This document shows positions 14,132-21,938 of a stretch of 25,104 bases of DNA, piece by piece; the stretch's first letter is position 1, and each line of letters opens with the position of its first letter. The position numbers were made by a program, and so were the translations under genes. Below the pieces are notes generated by a model. The model did not search any database and was not told where the DNA came from. It saw only the letters and a list, made by a program, of their open reading frames with translations. Source of the stretch: DATIKM01 sp035477595 (GTDB lineage Bacteria; Armatimonadota; Chthonomonadetes; Chthonomonadales; CAJBBX01); the NCBI GenBank assembly GCA_035477595.1, contig DATIKM010000196.1:1-25104 (forward strand). Reading direction: 5' to 3'.

Positions 14132-15457
14132 CTACGGTAGACGGGTCGCGCGATGAGAGCGTTCGGTCCGACGCAGAAACTCCGCAAAGTCGAACCGCAG
14201 ATAGGCATAGGCGGTCCGGACGGCGTCGATGGCGCAGCGGTCCTCGGCACGCAGCTTCTCCCGGCCGCGCACGACCTCCGTGCGCGCCGTTACCGAACCT
14301 TCCGTGGTGTGGCGCCAGATGACCGCCCCGTCCGCCGCGCGATAGAGCAGCGCCTCGACCGTGGCCGATGCGGTGCGCTCGATGCCTGCCCGCGGCCCAT
14401 CGGCCGTGGCTATCTGGATCGGCCTGTCGCTGAGCAACAGGCCGTCCACGTGGCTCGCGAAGACGTAGTCGGCGCCCAGCTCATGCGCGACGCGAGCCAG
14501 CGCTTCGGGCTCGGGCAGCCCTCCTCCGCCTGAGGACCGATGCACACCCGCCCCCGCGGATGCGACCTCCGCGGCCTCGGCGCTGATGACCTCCGCCGTA
14601 AAGGGCAGCTCAGGCTGGAACAGCGTGTCCGCGATGCGGCTGAGCGCCGGGATGACGACATGCGTCGCGGCATCCGGCTGGGTCCCGTGGCGGCGTGCCC
14701 CCGCGGGCACGGCGGCGGGCAGGATCGCTATGCGCGTGTCGCGGCTGGCAAACCGCTCGCGCCCCGTCTCGAGGGCGCGCGCCAGCTCACGCGCGGCCTG
14801 CTGAACAGCATCGCTAAGCAGGGCAGCGTCATCCCTGACGAAATCGCCAGCAACGAACCAGCGTCGTCGTGAGCTCGCCGAGCCATAGGCGTAGACTGCC
14901 CTGGTCGCGGGCCCACCGCCTGCAGGGGCAACGACAGCGAGCGCTCGCACCCAGAGCGTGCGGTCCAGCACGGTGCGGCTGCCGACACGGTCGATGGCGG
15001 CAAAGACGGCGGCGTCGGCGTCTGCCTTGCGGGCATACTCCGCTGCGTTCGTCCCGAGGATCGGGCCATCCTTCCCCAGCGCGAGAACGGGGGCGCCGTC
15101 GGTCACCCCGCGCAGCGCCGACAGCCCGGGGATCCGCCCCAGCTCGCCGACCATCGCGTCGTCGAACAGCGCCGGCATGTTCGCGGGCAGCGCGGCCATC
15201 GGTTCGTCGATGGGTGCTCGGCGGCCGCTCGCGTTCGCGGCGCCTGGCGCGCGGTCTGGGCGATCCTGACGAGGCAGGGGCGCAGCCTCGTGCAGCAGCG
15301 TCACCGGCGCCACGACGGCGCGCCGCACGTATGCGAGGGGCGCCGTCACGGCCATGGACGCTGTTGGAGGGGCCTCGCCGGCGCCGGCGGCCGACGAGGT
15401 GGTTAGCGCGATAAGCGCGCACAGCCGACGGCATGCGTCATTGACAGGCCACAAGAG
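14132..15457 (-). CDS. Predicted exported protein of unknown function, possibly CsgG/LpoB-like
   Basis: About 441 residues from the TTG at 15457. This start gives a plausible signal peptide (CRRLCALIALTTSSAAGAGEA); in-frame ATGs at 15493 and 15355 are alternatives, and none has a clear ribosome-binding site. The N-terminal part is low in family signals. The C-terminal half has DTRIAILPAAVPAG, then LARVAHELGADYVFASHVDG and ATVEALLYRAADGAVIWRH. This order, a beta strand, a helix ending in GADYV, and a strand pair with a described-output pattern, is reminiscent of CsgG, LpoB or TolB-N-like domains of envelope proteins. That is a weak similarity by eye. The promoter at 15441-15470 on the other strand overlaps its start region, so the two genes are divergent and closely packed. 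Confidence 0.65.
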   Translation of the reverse strand, partial: LLWPVNDACRRLCALIALTTSSAAGAGEAPPTASMAVTAPLAYVRRAVVAPVTLLHEAAPLPRQDRPDRAPGAANASGRRAPIDEPMAALPANMPALFDDAMVGELGRIPGLSALRGVTDGAPVLALGKDGPILGTNAAEYARKADADAAVFAAIDRVGSRTVLDRTLWVRALAVVAPAGGGPATRAVYAYGSASSRRRWFVAGDFVRDDAALLSDAVQQAARELARALETGRERFASRDTRIAILPAAVPAGARRHGTQPDAATHVVIPALSRIADTLFQPELPFTAEVISAEAAEVASAGAGVHRSSGGGGLPEPEALARVAHELGADYVFASHVDGLLLSDRPIQIATADGPRAGIERTASATVEALLYRAADGAVIWRHTTEGSVTARTEVVRGREKLRAEDRCAIDAVRTAYAYLRFDFAEFLRRTERSHRATRLP

Positions 15458-15470
15458 GCGCGAGTATACT
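15441..15470 (+). promoter_or_regulatory. Sigma-70 promoter of the HTH-exporter cluster
   Basis: TTGACA (15441-15446) and TATACT (15465-15470) are 18 bp apart, both near perfect. The predicted start is about 15477, roughly 100 bases before the HTH gene. The -10 lies in the palindrome agtatact, so a -10 is also readable on the minus strand toward the exported-protein gene. Confidence 0.8.
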
Positions 15471-15578
15471 CTGCGCGCACAGCAGGGCGGCATCGCGCGT
15501 CCGCGCGGGCGACCTTCCGGTCCGACGTCCGATGCCGGTCGTGGGTCGAGTGCATGGCCGCGCCGAGGGTCAGAACAC

Positions 15579-15782
15579 ATGGAGTCCGCTTCCCGGGACC
15601 TTCTTACGGTCGAGCAGGCTGCCGACTACCTTCAGATGAGCCAGTCGAGCATCCGATCCTACATACGGCAAGGCGTCCTGAAGGCTTACCGTGTCGCCGG
15701 CAAGCGCCGGGTGCTGATAATGCGAGACGACTTGCTGAAGCTCCTCGAACCGGCCCGTCCAGAGGACATCGACGGCAAGTAG
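15579..15782 (+). CDS. Excisionase-type helix-turn-helix DNA-binding protein
   Basis: The 67-residue protein is one small winged-helix domain of the MerR/excisionase (HTH_17) type. LLTVEQAADYLQMSQSSIRS (8-27) is the helix-turn-helix and YIRQGVLKAYRVAGKRRVLI (28-47) the wing. RDDLLKLLEP ends the fold. Such proteins serve as phage or integron excisionases or as small transcription regulators; no integrase is nearby, so a regulator is more likely. The ATG at 15579 has gaggg at 15565-15569, spaced nine. It is the first gene after the strong promoter at 15441-15470 and lies 87 bp before the ABC-2 permease gene, so it may control the exporter cluster or merely share its transcript. Confidence 0.88.
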   Translation: MESASRDLLTVEQAADYLQMSQSSIRSYIRQGVLKAYRVAGKRRVLIMRDDLLKLLEPARPEDIDGK

Positions 15783-15869
15783 GCGCCGCGCGGCTGCGCA
15801 TCGGATGGCGGCGGCCGCCTGCGGTGCGCGAGTCACCGGGGCATTCCCCGCCCCCGAACGGCATGGCAC

Positions 15870-16697
15870 GTGCTGACCGAGCTTAGGGAAGTCTGGCGCT
15901 ACCGCGAGCTCCTCTGGCAGCTCGTGCGTCGAAACCTCAAGGTTCGGTACAAGAACTCGCGCCTCGGCTTCTTCTGGTCGATCGCCCCGCCCCTCCTTGA
16001 GGTCCTTGTCATCACGTTCGCCATGAAGCGCGCCACCGGCTTTGCAGAGCACTTCCCGAGCTACTCCGCCTTCGTCATTGTCGCGATGATCCCGTGGTCT
16101 TACTTCCAGAACGCCATCCTGGACGCCAGCCAGTCGATTCTGGAGATGAACGGCGTGATCCGCAAGGTCTATATGCCCCGCGAGATCATCCCACTGGCCG
16201 TCGCGATCAGCAACCTCATCCACTTCATGCTGTCGTGGCTGGTCTTCTTTGTCTACTGGTGGCTCGTGGTCGGGGGACCGCTGCTTCCGACCACGGTCTG
16301 GTTCCCGTTTCTGGTGCTCGTCCAGTTCATGCTGGTGACGGGCCTCGGCCTTCTCGTTGCCAGTCTGAACGTCTTCTACGAGGACGTGAAGTACATCGCG
16401 AGCATTCTGATGCGGCTCGGTTTCTTCCTTCTCCCGATCATGTACGTGGCGGAGCAGGTCCAGCACCGATCCAGCGATCTCGCTTTCAGCATCTATATGC
16501 TGAACCCGCTGGCGACGTTGATCACCGCCTACCGCAAGGTCCTTCTTCAGTCGCCCACGGTGGAGGCTATCGGCGGGCCTTCACTGCCGCTAGACGTGGC
16601 CGGGATGCTGATCACCGGAGCGGTCTCCCTGGCCGTCCTCGTGGGCTGCTACGCCTTCTTCAACCGCCGCAAGTGGCAGTTCGTGGAGCGGCCCTGA
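15870..16697 (+). CDS. ABC-2 polysaccharide exporter permease (Wzm/TagG-like)
   Basis: The membrane half of an ATP-driven exporter for O-antigen, capsule or teichoic-type polymers. The 275-residue protein begins with a cytoplasmic amphipathic segment (YRELLWQLVRRNLKVRYKNS, 11-30), typical of this class. Then come LGFFWSIAPPLLEVLVITFAM and about five further hydrophobic segments, ending FFNRRKWQFVERP. The motif GVIRKVYMPREIIPLA (about 96-111) is characteristic of the Wzm/TagG/KpsM group. The GTG at 15870 fits homology, although its ribosome-binding site is weak. The ATPase gene begins two bases after its stop codon, so the pair is translated together. No glycosyltransferases are in the window, so the polymer cannot be named. 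Confidence 0.93.
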   Translation: MLTELREVWRYRELLWQLVRRNLKVRYKNSRLGFFWSIAPPLLEVLVITFAMKRATGFAEHFPSYSAFVIVAMIPWSYFQNAILDASQSILEMNGVIRKVYMPREIIPLAVAISNLIHFMLSWLVFFVYWWLVVGGPLLPTTVWFPFLVLVQFMLVTGLGLLVASLNVFYEDVKYIASILMRLGFFLLPIMYVAEQVQHRSSDLAFSIYMLNPLATLITAYRKVLLQSPTVEAIGGPSLPLDVAGMLITGAVSLAVLVGCYAFFNRRKWQFVERP

Positions 16698-16699
16698 CA

Positions 16700-17488
16700 G
16701 TGGGCTGGGTACCGTTGCCCGAAGGTTCGCAGTGGGCCATCGAGCTCGTTGGCCTGCGTAAGACGTTCCTGCTGCAGCACCAGATGGCAGGCTCGCTTAA
16801 GCGCGCGGCAGTGACCCTGCTGCGCCGCCGCCGCCCGGAGAGCCGCGAGGTGCTGCGCGGGATCGATCTGCGCGTGGGTCGCGGCGAGACAGTCGCGCTC
16901 ATCGGGCGCAACGGATCCGGCAAGTCCACGCTCCTGTCGCTCATCGCTCGCGTCTACCGACCGTCGGCGGGCGTGGTTCGAGTGACCGGCCGCGTCGCGC
17001 CTCTACTCGAGCTGGGGGCCGGCTTCCATCCCGACCTGACCGGTCTGGAGAACCTCGAGCTCTACGGGGCGCTCCTCGGCATCCCCATCGCGACGCTGCG
17101 TGCGCGGACGCCCGAGATCGTCCAGTTCGCCTTTGACACCCCGGATATGCTGGAGAAGGTCGACACGCCGCTCCGCAACTACAGCGACGGGATGAAGATG
17201 CGGCTGGGCTTCTCCATCGCGGTCCACACGGAGCCGGATATTCTGATCGTCGACGAGGTGCTGGCGGTTGGCGACGAGGCCTTCCAACTGAAGTGCCTGC
17301 GCCGCATCGCCGACTTCCAGACGGAGGGCAAGACGATCCTCTTCGTGTCCCACGACATGCGTGTGGTCAGGCGTGTGGCGACGCGGGCGGTGTGGCTCGA
17401 CGGTGGCACGGTCCGGATGGACGACGGCGTGGGCGCAGTGGTCGACGCCTACGTGGCGGCCGCGGAGGGGCACACCGCACTCACCTGA
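16700..17488 (+). CDS. ABC polysaccharide exporter ATPase (Wzt/TagH-like)
   Basis: The 262-residue ATPase powers the preceding permease. It has the class-specific long stretch before the P-loop (KTFLLQHQMAGSLKRA, with LLRRRRPESREVLRGIDL). Walker A is LIGRNGSGKST (about 70-80), and VAPLLELGAGFHPDLTGLEN with LYGALLGI replaces the usual Q-loop context. The signature is YSDGMKMRLGFSIA and Walker B ILIVDEVLAVGD, followed by VSHDM. It lacks the C-terminal carbohydrate-binding domain of long Wzt proteins, so it is of the short KpsT/RfbE kind. The GTG at 16700 starts two bases after the permease stop. Its end overlaps the end of tatD on the other strand by eight bases. Confidence 0.94.
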   Translation: MGWVPLPEGSQWAIELVGLRKTFLLQHQMAGSLKRAAVTLLRRRRPESREVLRGIDLRVGRGETVALIGRNGSGKSTLLSLIARVYRPSAGVVRVTGRVAPLLELGAGFHPDLTGLENLELYGALLGIPIATLRARTPEIVQFAFDTPDMLEKVDTPLRNYSDGMKMRLGFSIAVHTEPDILIVDEVLAVGDEAFQLKCLRRIADFQTEGKTILFVSHDMRVVRRVATRAVWLDGGTVRMDDGVGAVVDAYVAAAEGHTALT

Positions 17489-18299
17489 CGTCCGCTGGCG
17501 ACGCCCCGACCCCGAACAGCGCGCGCGCGGCGCCCGCCGTGATGGCGGCGACCTGCTCCTCGGGCTCGCCACGCACCTCGGCTATCCGTCGAGCGACGAC
17601 GCCGGCGTACGCGGGTTCGTTCCGCTTCCCGCGGTGCGGCTCGGGCGCTAGGTAGGGGGCATCGGTTTCGACGAGAAGCCGCTCCAGAGGCGCGATGCGC
17701 GCGATCTCTCGCAGCGCATCGGCCTTGCGGAAGGTGATGGCCCCCCCGATGCCGAGGTGGAACCCCATGGCGAGTCCGCGGCGCGCGTGCGTCTCGTGAC
17801 CGCTGAAGCAGTGCAGGACGCCGCGCCATCCCTCGCGCTGGACGGTCTCGAGCGTGTCTAGGAGCTCTTCGTAGGCCTCTCGGCAATGGAGCACGACCGG
17901 GAGTCCGAGCTCGACCGCCAGCTCGATCTGGTCCCGGAAGGCCTCCCTCTGGTCGCCGGGCGGCGAGAACTCGTAGTGGTAGTCAAGCCCGATCTCGCCG
18001 ATCGCGACGACGCCACTCCTGCTGACGAGCGATTCCAGGGCCTGCCGCACCGCCGGGGTGTAGTGTCGCGCGTCGTGCGGGTGGATGCCGGCCGAGGCCA
18101 CGCACATCGGGTTGCCGGCGGCCATCGCCGCGGCGCGCTCGCTGGACGGGAGGTCGTAGCCCGGCACCATGATGGCGGTCACTCCGGCGGATGCAGCGCG
18201 TGCCAGAACGTCGGCCCGATCGTCGTCGAACCGCGGGTCGTTTAGGTGGCAATGGGAGTCGAACAGGTCGAGGTGGGCAGGCGTCTGGCTACGGCGCAC
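17481..18299 (-). CDS. tatD: TatD-family metal-dependent hydrolase
   Basis: A TIM-barrel metallo-hydrolase with DNase activity in characterised members. The 272-residue protein keeps the metal ligands. FDSHCHLND gives H16 and H18, VVAIGEIGLDYHYE gives E102, VVLHCREA gives H138, GVLHCFSGH gives H163, and LVETDAPYLAPEP gives D213. The start is the GTG at 18299, with GGGAGG at 18306-18311, spaced six, and it overlaps the ybbR end by 11 bases. In-frame sequence upstream to 18386 lies inside ybbR and is not family-like. It is the third gene of the cdaA-ybbR-tatD operon, and its stop overlaps the convergent exporter ATPase. Its functional link to c-di-AMP is unknown and may be only co-transcription. 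Confidence 0.93.
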   Translation of the reverse strand: MRRSQTPAHLDLFDSHCHLNDPRFDDDRADVLARAASAGVTAIMVPGYDLPSSERAAAMAAGNPMCVASAGIHPHDARHYTPAVRQALESLVSRSGVVAIGEIGLDYHYEFSPPGDQREAFRDQIELAVELGLPVVLHCREAYEELLDTLETVQREGWRGVLHCFSGHETHARRGLAMGFHLGIGGAITFRKADALREIARIAPLERLLVETDAPYLAPEPHRGKRNEPAYAGVVARRIAEVRGEPEEQVAAITAGAARALFGVGASPADVR

Positions 18300-19233
18300 G
18301 CGCGACCTCCCGGATCCCGATGCCCACGCGTACCGTGGTCGCACCGTCCTCCGTGGATACCTGCGGCGGCAGACGAAGGGCGACATCGCGCGTGGTATCT
18401 GCGCGCAGCCCTTCGACGGAGACCGCCTCGGTCTCGATGTTCGTAAGCCCGACGAGTACGGAGGGTGGTCCGGTGACCGTCACCTGCGATGGCGTCGCCG
18501 AAAGGTCGACAAGCTCGTAGGTGGGTGCGGGGCGACCGAGGTGCCTGATGCTGACGACCAGCGTGCGCGTGGCCGCCGCCTCGCGCAGATCGATCTCAAC
18601 ATGGGCCTGCGCCGGCTCGACGCGGACGGCGTCAACCACAACGTCCTCGGCGTCCAGCGGATAGATGGGCAGGTCGGCGCGGACGCCGCCGGCTGAGGCG
18701 TCCGCATAGACGACGAGCCGTCCGACGCGCCTGATGTCGGCGGCGAGACCCACGACCTCCGCGAAGGCTGGCGCTATCCTGGGGGACGCGAACACCTTAC
18801 CGAATGGAGCGGAGTCTGTGAACGAGGCGCTGATCCGGAGGCGCTTGCGCGCCTTCTCCGCGATCTCTGCGGCCACGAACTGGCGCTGGCCCTCGACGCG
18901 GCTGGCGCGGGCTTCATCCGGTAGCCGGTAGCCGGTGATGCGCAGCTGGGTGGCGTTCGCGCGAGCGGAGCTCAAGTCGACCAGCGCCTTGACGGCTCCA
19001 TCCGCGATCTGCTCCACTTCGTTTCGAGGCCCCACCACCAGCACGGGGACGGGCTCGGGCTTGAGCGACACGATGAGGTCTGCCGGTGCATCATTGACCG
19101 GGCGAGCCTCGGCCATGACCATCCGGCTCTGCTCCGGTGGAGTGCGCAGAGTGCCCACGAAGAGCCAGAGCGCGACCGCCGTGGCCACGGAAACAAGCTT
19201 GAGACCCATGTGCTCGCCCATGAACCGGAACAT
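18289..19233 (-). CDS. YbbR-domain protein, CdaA regulator
   Basis: YbbR (CdaR) proteins are single-span membrane proteins that bind and modulate the diadenylate cyclase CdaA. The 314-residue product starts MFRFMGEHMGLKLVSVATAV, with one membrane helix at about 12-28 (KLVSVATAVALWLFVGT). Extracytoplasmic beta-rich YbbR repeats follow, recognised by segments such as PVPVLVVGPRNEVEQIADG, VVVDAVRVEPAQAHVEIDL, and SQVTVTGPPSVLVGL with TEAVSVEGL. The ATG at 19233 lies 18 bp after cdaA stops, with GGAGG at 19245-19249 (spacing 11). Its position directly behind cdaA is the normal arrangement and supports the assignment. The usual next gene glmM is absent and is replaced by tatD. Confidence 0.9.
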   Translation of the reverse strand: MFRFMGEHMGLKLVSVATAVALWLFVGTLRTPPEQSRMVMAEARPVNDAPADLIVSLKPEPVPVLVVGPRNEVEQIADGAVKALVDLSSARANATQLRITGYRLPDEARASRVEGQRQFVAAEIAEKARKRLRISASFTDSAPFGKVFASPRIAPAFAEVVGLAADIRRVGRLVVYADASAGGVRADLPIYPLDAEDVVVDAVRVEPAQAHVEIDLREAAATRTLVVSIRHLGRPAPTYELVDLSATPSQVTVTGPPSVLVGLTNIETEAVSVEGLRADTTRDVALRLPPQVSTEDGATTVRVGIGIREVARAP

Positions 19234-19251
19234 GCTGTCTGTCGCCTCCGA

Positions 19252-20145
19252 TCAGCGCCGCACGCGAGGGCGCGAGGGCCGGCTCGGGCGCACCGAGCGG
19301 ATGGCGGAGCCGACCCGGTTCGCCACCTGACCGAGCGGCGTGCCCCCCAGGGCGCCGCCCGGTCGGTTCACCTCCAGCAGAGTGTTCAGGCGCTCCCGAA
19401 GCGAGTCTTCGTTGAGGCCGCGAACGAGCTTGCCGCCGAATGCGACAGATATGATGCCGGTCTCCTCCGAGACGACCACCACGACGGCGTCGCTGTCCTC
19501 CGACATGCCGAGGGCGGCCTTGTGGCGCGTGTGGACGGCTGCCTCGACGCGAGGGCTCGCCGTGAGCGGCAGCGTGCACCCGGCGGCGATCACCCTGTCC
19601 TCGCGGATGACGATGGCGCCATCATGCAGCGGCGAGCCCTTGTAGAAGAGTGTACCGATAAGGTCCGCCGAGACATCGGCGTTCACCACAGTGCCGGTCG
19701 CCACGATGTCCTCGAGACCTGTCTCGCGCTCGATGACGATCAGGGCGCCCGTGCGCGTTGCCGGCATCGCACACACGGCGGCCACGACGGCGTCGATCAT
19801 CCGGTCGCGCCCCTCGCGCGCAACGAGGCCAAGGCTCTGGCCCCAGAAACCCGGGCGGCCGAACTCCTCGAGGGCGTGCCGAAGCTCCGGCAGGAACAGG
19901 ATGACGAGAGCGACGGGGCCCAACGGGAACGCCTGACGGAGAAGCCAGTTGAGGGCGTACAGGTTGAGGCGGTCCGACACGAAGACGGCGGCGAAGAAGA
20001 TGATGAGGCCGCCGGCAATCTGCCAGGCCCGCGTGCCCTTCGCCAGCAGGAGGAGGCGATAGGTCAGCCACGAGACGGCGAGAACATCGACAACCACGAG
20101 GTAATCGAAGTGGCGAAGAGCGCTCCAGATGTCCGCCGGAACCAT
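19252..20145 (-). CDS. cdaA: Diadenylate cyclase CdaA
   Basis: Makes the second messenger c-di-AMP from two ATP at the membrane, controlling potassium and osmolyte balance and wall integrity. The 297-residue protein has three N-terminal membrane helices (about 15-35, 40-58 and 65-88), a linker, and a DAC domain. The catalytic DGA motif is in SPLHDGAIVI (D175-A177), and the RHK motif in TRHKAALG (207-209); both are intact. GALIVIERETGLED and SEETGIISVAFGGKL are further family marks. A basic tail (RPSRPSRPRVRR) follows the domain. It is the first gene of an operon with ybbR and tatD, driven by the promoter at 20179-20207. The ATG at 20143-20145 lacks a strong ribosome-binding site but fits homology. 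Confidence 0.96.
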   Translation of the reverse strand: MVPADIWSALRHFDYLVVVDVLAVSWLTYRLLLLAKGTRAWQIAGGLIIFFAAVFVSDRLNLYALNWLLRQAFPLGPVALVILFLPELRHALEEFGRPGFWGQSLGLVAREGRDRMIDAVVAAVCAMPATRTGALIVIERETGLEDIVATGTVVNADVSADLIGTLFYKGSPLHDGAIVIREDRVIAAGCTLPLTASPRVEAAVHTRHKAALGMSEDSDAVVVVVSEETGIISVAFGGKLVRGLNEDSLRERLNTLLEVNRPGGALGGTPLGQVANRVGSAIRSVRPSRPSRPRVRR

Positions 20146-20178
20146 CGTCTACCCCGCGCAACCCATCATCAGTTTGGG

Positions 20179-20207
20179 AGTATAGCACCGCAGAATGACC
20201 GGGTCAA
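20179..20207 (-). promoter_or_regulatory. Sigma-70 promoter of the cdaA-ybbR-tatD operon
   Basis: On the minus strand TTGACC (20202-20207) and TATACT (20179-20184) are 17 bp apart, close to perfect. The predicted start is near 20172, leaving about 27 bases of leader before the cdaA ATG. Confidence 0.8.
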
Positions 20208-20259
20208 CCGATGCTGAGCGCGACAACGGTTACAGCATGCACGCAGGTCTCGCGCGTCT

Positions 20260-20305
20260 GGTGCTCGAAAGCACCGCGGGGTAACCTCGATCAGGGAGAT
20301 TACCC
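20260..20305 (+). promoter_or_regulatory. Two adjacent hairpins in the M20 peptidase leader
   Basis: The first is ggtgct-cgaa-agcacc (20260-20275), a 6-bp stem with a tetraloop. The second is gggtaa (20279-20284) with ttaccc (20300-20305), extended inside by CTC/GAG or CCT/AGG. The ribosome-binding site GGAGGG (20310-20315) follows five bases later, so the second stem could control initiation. The loops do not match the ACGR loops of guanidine-II riboswitches. Confidence 0.4.
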
Positions 20306-20322
20306 ACTCGGAGGGCGGAACG

Positions 20323-21726
20323 ATGGCAGATGAGTTGGCGGCGCTCCGCGAGCTGGTCGAGAGCTACCGGGACCGGATGGTGCGTGATCTGCAGGCGCTG
20401 GTGCGCATCCCCAGCGTGGCGGCGGACCCGCTGCCCGGCGCGCCGTACGGCGCAGAGGTGCGGAAGGCGCTTGATGCCGCTCTCGCGCTCTCGCGGGACC
20501 TTGGATTCCGCACGCACGACGCTGGAGGGCACGCGGGCCACGCCGAGTTTGGCGCCGGGCGGGAGATGGTAGCCGCTATCGGGCATCTCGACGTAGTGCC
20601 GGCTGGCGGGCGCTGGCGGCATGACCCCTACAGCGGCCAACTCGAAGGCGGAGCGGTGTACGGTCGTGGGTCTGCCGACGACAAGGGGCCTACCATCGCG
20701 GCGCTGTTCGCCGCCAAGGCGCTCATGGACAGCGGACTGCCCATCAGCCGGCGCGTACGCGTCATCTTCGGCTGCGACGAAGAGAGCGGGCGCTTCGGGT
20801 GCATGCGGCATTACTGGGAGGTGGAAGGACACGAGAAGCCGACTGCGGCCTTCACTCCCGATGCGCGCTTCCCGCTGATCTTTGCCGAGAAGGGAATCTG
20901 CGACCTGAGGCTCGAGCGACCGGTGGGCCCGCAGGACGCGCCACTGCGCGTATCCACGCTGCAGGGAGGCCAGCGTCCGAATATGGTGCCCGATCTGGCC
21001 ACCGCGAGGCTCGAGGGCACTCGTGCGGCGCTGTACTTGGCGGCATGCGCCCTGCAGGCGCACTGGGACGCCAACGTGACCGCCCTCATCCAGCCGGACG
21101 CCATCGTGGTGAGAGCCGTCGGCAAGTCGGCCCACGCGAGCACTCCGCAGTCGGGCGACAACGCCATCGCCCGCCTTGCGCGGGCCCTGCTGGCGCTCGA
21201 ACTGCCTTTCGACGCCGACTGGCTGCGATGGGTCGTCAGGGTCTCCGACCCATCGGGGGCCGGACTGGGGCTGCAGGTGGTAGATGAGGTTACCGGTCAC
21301 CTGACGGCGAACCTGGGGGTTGCGGAGATGGCCAGCGGCGGCATCCGAGCCACGGTCAACGTGCGCTACCCGGTAAGCTGGACCCTCGCAACGGTCCTGG
21401 CCAGGGCGGAGCAGGCCATTGCCGCAGACCACGTGAGCCTGACTGCAACCATGGATAACCCCCCGCTTCACGTGCCGTTGGACGCTGAGCCGGCGCGCAC
21501 GCTGCTGAGGGTGTACCGTGAGGAGACCGGCGACTTTGCGAGCGAGCCGGCCACGATGGGCGGCGGCACGTACGCAAGGGCCATACCCAACGCCGTCGCG
21601 TTTGGCGCGGTGCTCCCTGGAAGCTCGGAGGGTCCGGCGCACGAGCCGGACGAGCGCTTCTCGGTGGAGACCCTGATGCGCGCCGCCTCGATCTACGCGC
21701 GAGCGTTCTACGAGCTGGCGCGCTGA
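20323..21726 (+). CDS. M20-family dipeptidase (PepV/CNDP-like)
   Basis: A zinc-dependent exopeptidase that probably splits dipeptides in the cytoplasm. The 467-residue protein has the M20 core. GHLDVVPAGG gives H88 and D90, YGRGSADDKG gives bridging D119 or D120, and FGCDEESG gives the general base E153 and ligand E154. D180 follows in FTPDARFP, and the last histidine lies in EGPAHEPDE (about 440). The lid domain lies in the middle, with VGKSAHASTPQSGDNAI around residue 270. The FTPDARFPLIFAEKG segment is typical of the PepV and Sapep subgroup. The ATG at 20323 has GGAGGG at 20310-20315. It is divergent from cdaA, and two hairpins lie in its leader. All metal ligands appear present. Confidence 0.92.
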   Translation: MADELAALRELVESYRDRMVRDLQALVRIPSVAADPLPGAPYGAEVRKALDAALALSRDLGFRTHDAGGHAGHAEFGAGREMVAAIGHLDVVPAGGRWRHDPYSGQLEGGAVYGRGSADDKGPTIAALFAAKALMDSGLPISRRVRVIFGCDEESGRFGCMRHYWEVEGHEKPTAAFTPDARFPLIFAEKGICDLRLERPVGPQDAPLRVSTLQGGQRPNMVPDLATARLEGTRAALYLAACALQAHWDANVTALIQPDAIVVRAVGKSAHASTPQSGDNAIARLARALLALELPFDADWLRWVVRVSDPSGAGLGLQVVDEVTGHLTANLGVAEMASGGIRATVNVRYPVSWTLATVLARAEQAIAADHVSLTATMDNPPLHVPLDAEPARTLLRVYREETGDFASEPATMGGGTYARAIPNAVAFGAVLPGSSEGPAHEPDERFSVETLMRAASIYARAFYELAR

Positions 21727-21938
21727 CGCCCAGCGAGCGCTTCACGAACGCGGGTGCGACGGCATGCGGTGCGACGCGCCGTGCGGATCGGCCATCTTGC
21801 GGGCCGGGAGCGCTGGCGCCGCTGGGGTCCCGTCGATGCGTGCCGGAATAGCTGTCATCATGGGAGCGCAACCGCGCTATGCGGGAGCTCGTAGTGCGAG
21901 AAGCGCGCCGCCGTGTGAGGGGGTGCGAGGAGAGGCGA

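Noticed and set aside
20260..20305. Guanidine-II (mini-ykkC) riboswitch
   Set aside because: There are two tandem stems as in that class, but the required ACGR loops are absent.
20230..21642. Minus-strand reading frame of about 470 codons antisense to the M20 peptidase
   Set aside because: The plus-strand frame carries all M20 metal ligands; the minus frame has no recognisable domain.
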